Below are positions 25,628 to 27,148 of a DNA stretch of 27,148 bases, piece after piece; position 1 is the first letter of the stretch, and the number at the start of each line of letters is the position of its first letter. The notes under the pieces are model-generated. The model made no database searches. It was given only the letters and a program-made list of their open reading frames with translations, and had not been told where the DNA came from. The DNA comes from PBB1 sp040400875. Lineage in GTDB: Bacteria > Pseudomonadota > Gammaproteobacteria > Burkholderiales > Burkholderiaceae_C. The position numbers were made by a program, and so were the translations under genes. The stretch is from contig JBBAPK010000038.1 in the NCBI GenBank assembly GCA_040400875.1, positions 1 through 27,148 of the forward strand. The letters are read 5' to 3'.

Positions 25628-26566
25628 ATGACATCATTTGCTTTTGTTTTTCCTGGCCAAGGCTCGCAGTCCGTCGGCATGCTGGACGGCTGGGGCGAGC
25701 ACCCCGCGGTGCGCCATACGCTGGCCGAGGCTTCCGAAGCCTTGTCGTGCGACATCGGCCGTCTCGTGCGCGAGGGCCCCAAGGATCAACTCGATCTGAC
25801 CACCAACACGCAGCCTGCGATGCTGACCGCTGCGATTGCCTGCTATCGCGCCTGGATGGCCGACATGGGGCTGTCCCCGGCCGTGGTGGCGGGTCATTCC
25901 CTTGGTGAGTACAGCGCCCTCGTGGCCGCAGGTTCGCTCACGCTCGCTGATGCCTTGCCGCTCGTGCGTTTTCGTGCTCAAGCGATGCAAGAAGCGGTGC
26001 CGGTGGGCGTGGGCGCGATGTCGGCCGTGCTCGGTCTGGACCCACAGGCCGTGAGCGTTGTGTGTGCCGCAGTGGCGAGTGAAACCGGTGAGGTGGTCGA
26101 AGCCGCCAACTTCAACGATCCCAAGCAGGTCGTGATCTCTGGTTCCAAGGCGGGCGTCGAGTCGGCTGGTGAGCGCTTGAAGGCCGCCGGGGCCAAACGG
26201 GTGCTGCCGCTGCCAGTGTCAGCGCCGTTCCACTGCTCGCTGATGAAGCCGGCTGCCGAGCGTTTGAAGGGCAAGCTGGCGTCGGTTGCGTTGAAGCCGC
26301 CGGCCATTCGCGTGCTCAATAACATCGATGTGCGTGCCGAATCGGACCCCGCCAAGATTCGCGATGCACTTTATCGGCAGGCATTCGGGCCCGTGCGTTG
26401 GTCTGAAACAATTCTCGCCATTCGCGCCATGGGCGTTTCGCATCTGATCGAATGCGGCCCGGGCAAGGTTCTCGCCGGGATGATCAAACGCATCGATGCC
26501 GACGCCGTCTCCGGTGCGATCTTCGATCCAGCCTCCTTGCTTGAGACCAGGAACCTGCTGCCATGA
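25628..26566 (+). CDS. fabD: Malonyl-CoA:ACP transacylase
   Basis: A 312-residue acyltransferase loading malonyl groups on acyl carrier protein. FPGQGSQSVGM begins the fold, nucleophile Ser91 sits in GHSLGEYSA, and the catalytic His is in SAPFHCSLM. The end shows IECGPGKVLAGMIKR. Length is standard. A GAGA site precedes the ATG at 25628. It overlaps fabG as ATGA. Confidence 0.98.
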   Translation: MTSFAFVFPGQGSQSVGMLDGWGEHPAVRHTLAEASEALSCDIGRLVREGPKDQLDLTTNTQPAMLTAAIACYRAWMADMGLSPAVVAGHSLGEYSALVAAGSLTLADALPLVRFRAQAMQEAVPVGVGAMSAVLGLDPQAVSVVCAAVASETGEVVEAANFNDPKQVVISGSKAGVESAGERLKAAGAKRVLPLPVSAPFHCSLMKPAAERLKGKLASVALKPPAIRVLNNIDVRAESDPAKIRDALYRQAFGPVRWSETILAIRAMGVSHLIECGPGKVLAGMIKRIDADAVSGAIFDPASLLETRNLLP

Positions 26567-27148
26567 ACAAAACAGAAAACAGCGCCCGTGAAGTCGCTCT
26601 CGTGACGGGCGCATCACGAGGCATAGGCCGAGCCATTGCTCTCGAACTCGCACGCCGTGGCCTGATCGTGATCGGCACCGCCACGACCGAGGCGGGTGCT
26701 CGCGCCATCGATGAGGCCCTGGCGGGCCATCCTGGCTGCAGAGGAGCGTGCCTGGACGTCAATGACGTGGCCGGCGTCGACGCGACCCTGGACGCGCTTC
26801 TTAAGGAACATGGCGCCTTGCACGTGCTGGTGAACAACGCCGGCATCACCCGCGACAACCTGGCCATGCGCATGAAGGACGCGGACTGGGATGCAGTGAT
26901 CGACACCAACCTCAAATCGGTGTTCAGACTCAGCCGAGCTGTGATGCGCCCGATGATCAAGCAGCGGCATGGTCGCATCGTCAACATCACGTCGGTGGTG
27001 GGTGCGAGCGGCAATGCCGGCCAAGCGAACTATGCGGCGGCGAAGGCGGGTGTGGCCGGTCTGACCCGCTCGCTCGCGCGCGAGCTCGGCAGCCGCGGCA
27101 TCACGGCGAATTGCGTGGCGCCGGGCTTCATCGCCACCGACATGCCCG
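26563..27148 (+). CDS. fabG: 3-oxoacyl-ACP reductase (partial)
   Basis: The first 195 residues of an SDR ketoreductase; the gene runs off the right edge with the frame open. TGASRGIGRAIA binds NADPH, NNAGITRD follows strand 4, and the catalytic Ser (NITSVVG), Tyr and Lys (NYAAAKAG) are present, then CVAPGFIATDMP. It performs the first reduction of fatty acid elongation. acpP and fabF would be expected beyond the window from the usual order. Confidence 0.97.
   Translation, partial: MNKTENSAREVALVTGASRGIGRAIALELARRGLIVIGTATTEAGARAIDEALAGHPGCRGACLDVNDVAGVDATLDALLKEHGALHVLVNNAGITRDNLAMRMKDADWDAVIDTNLKSVFRLSRAVMRPMIKQRHGRIVNITSVVGASGNAGQANYAAAKAGVAGLTRSLARELGSRGITANCVAPGFIATDMP

Overview
The window is GC-rich, gene-dense bacterial chromosome. 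Its gene content fits a betaproteobacterium of the order Burkholderiales: the yceF / yceD-rpmF-plsX-fabH-fabD-fabG block has the conserved proteobacterial order, an RhlE-type helicase and a four-gene rml cluster are present, and most neighbours overlap as ATGA or GTGA. This placement rests on remembered family and gene-order patterns, not on a database search.

Layout. (1) Positions 1-5142, minus strand: lysS, then a substrate-binding protein, a large STAS-domain protein, a permease and an ATPase (cut by the window edge) of an ABC importer, all closely spaced. (2) 5213-14853, plus strand: a surface-glycan or glycoprotein-sugar locus. It holds a WbpD-like acetyltransferase, a Wzx-like flippase, a second hexapeptide acetyltransferase, GT4 and GT2 glycosyltransferases, a SAM methyltransferase, an embedded vapBC toxin-antitoxin pair, a DegT aminotransferase, a PglC-like initiating phosphoglycosyltransferase and a WbpM/PglF-like 4,6-dehydratase. 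The dehydratase is interrupted by a 100-N assembly gap. (3) 14872-19362, minus strand: a WecA/MraY-like transferase and rmlC, rmlA, rmlD, rmlB for dTDP-L-rhamnose. (4) 19462-22355: a DEAD-box helicase (plus) converging on an RsmI-like methyltransferase and yceF (both minus). (5) 22422-27148, plus strand: yceD, rpmF, plsX, fabH, fabD and partial fabG, the ribosomal L32 / fatty-acid initiation cluster.

How the genes work together. The glycan locus can make an amino-deoxy nucleotide sugar (dehydratase, aminotransferase, acetyltransferase), load it on undecaprenyl phosphate, extend it with two glycosyltransferases and flip it. dTDP-rhamnose comes from the opposite operon. No Wzy, Wzz, ligase or oligosaccharyltransferase lies in the window.

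The least expected features are: a STAS protein inside the ABC importer operon with an unrecognised 300-residue C-terminal region; an 11-bp perfect inverted repeat holding mirror-image -10 boxes between lysS and the glycan operon; four tandem 8-bp repeats before vapB, with the glycan-initiation genes downstream of the toxin-antitoxin pair lacking an obvious promoter; and four genes whose best -10 box lies only 6-8 nt before the start codon. No stretch over 300 bases lacks a gene. The largest intergenic regions (about 100-150 bp) hold the promoter, repeat and terminator candidates listed.
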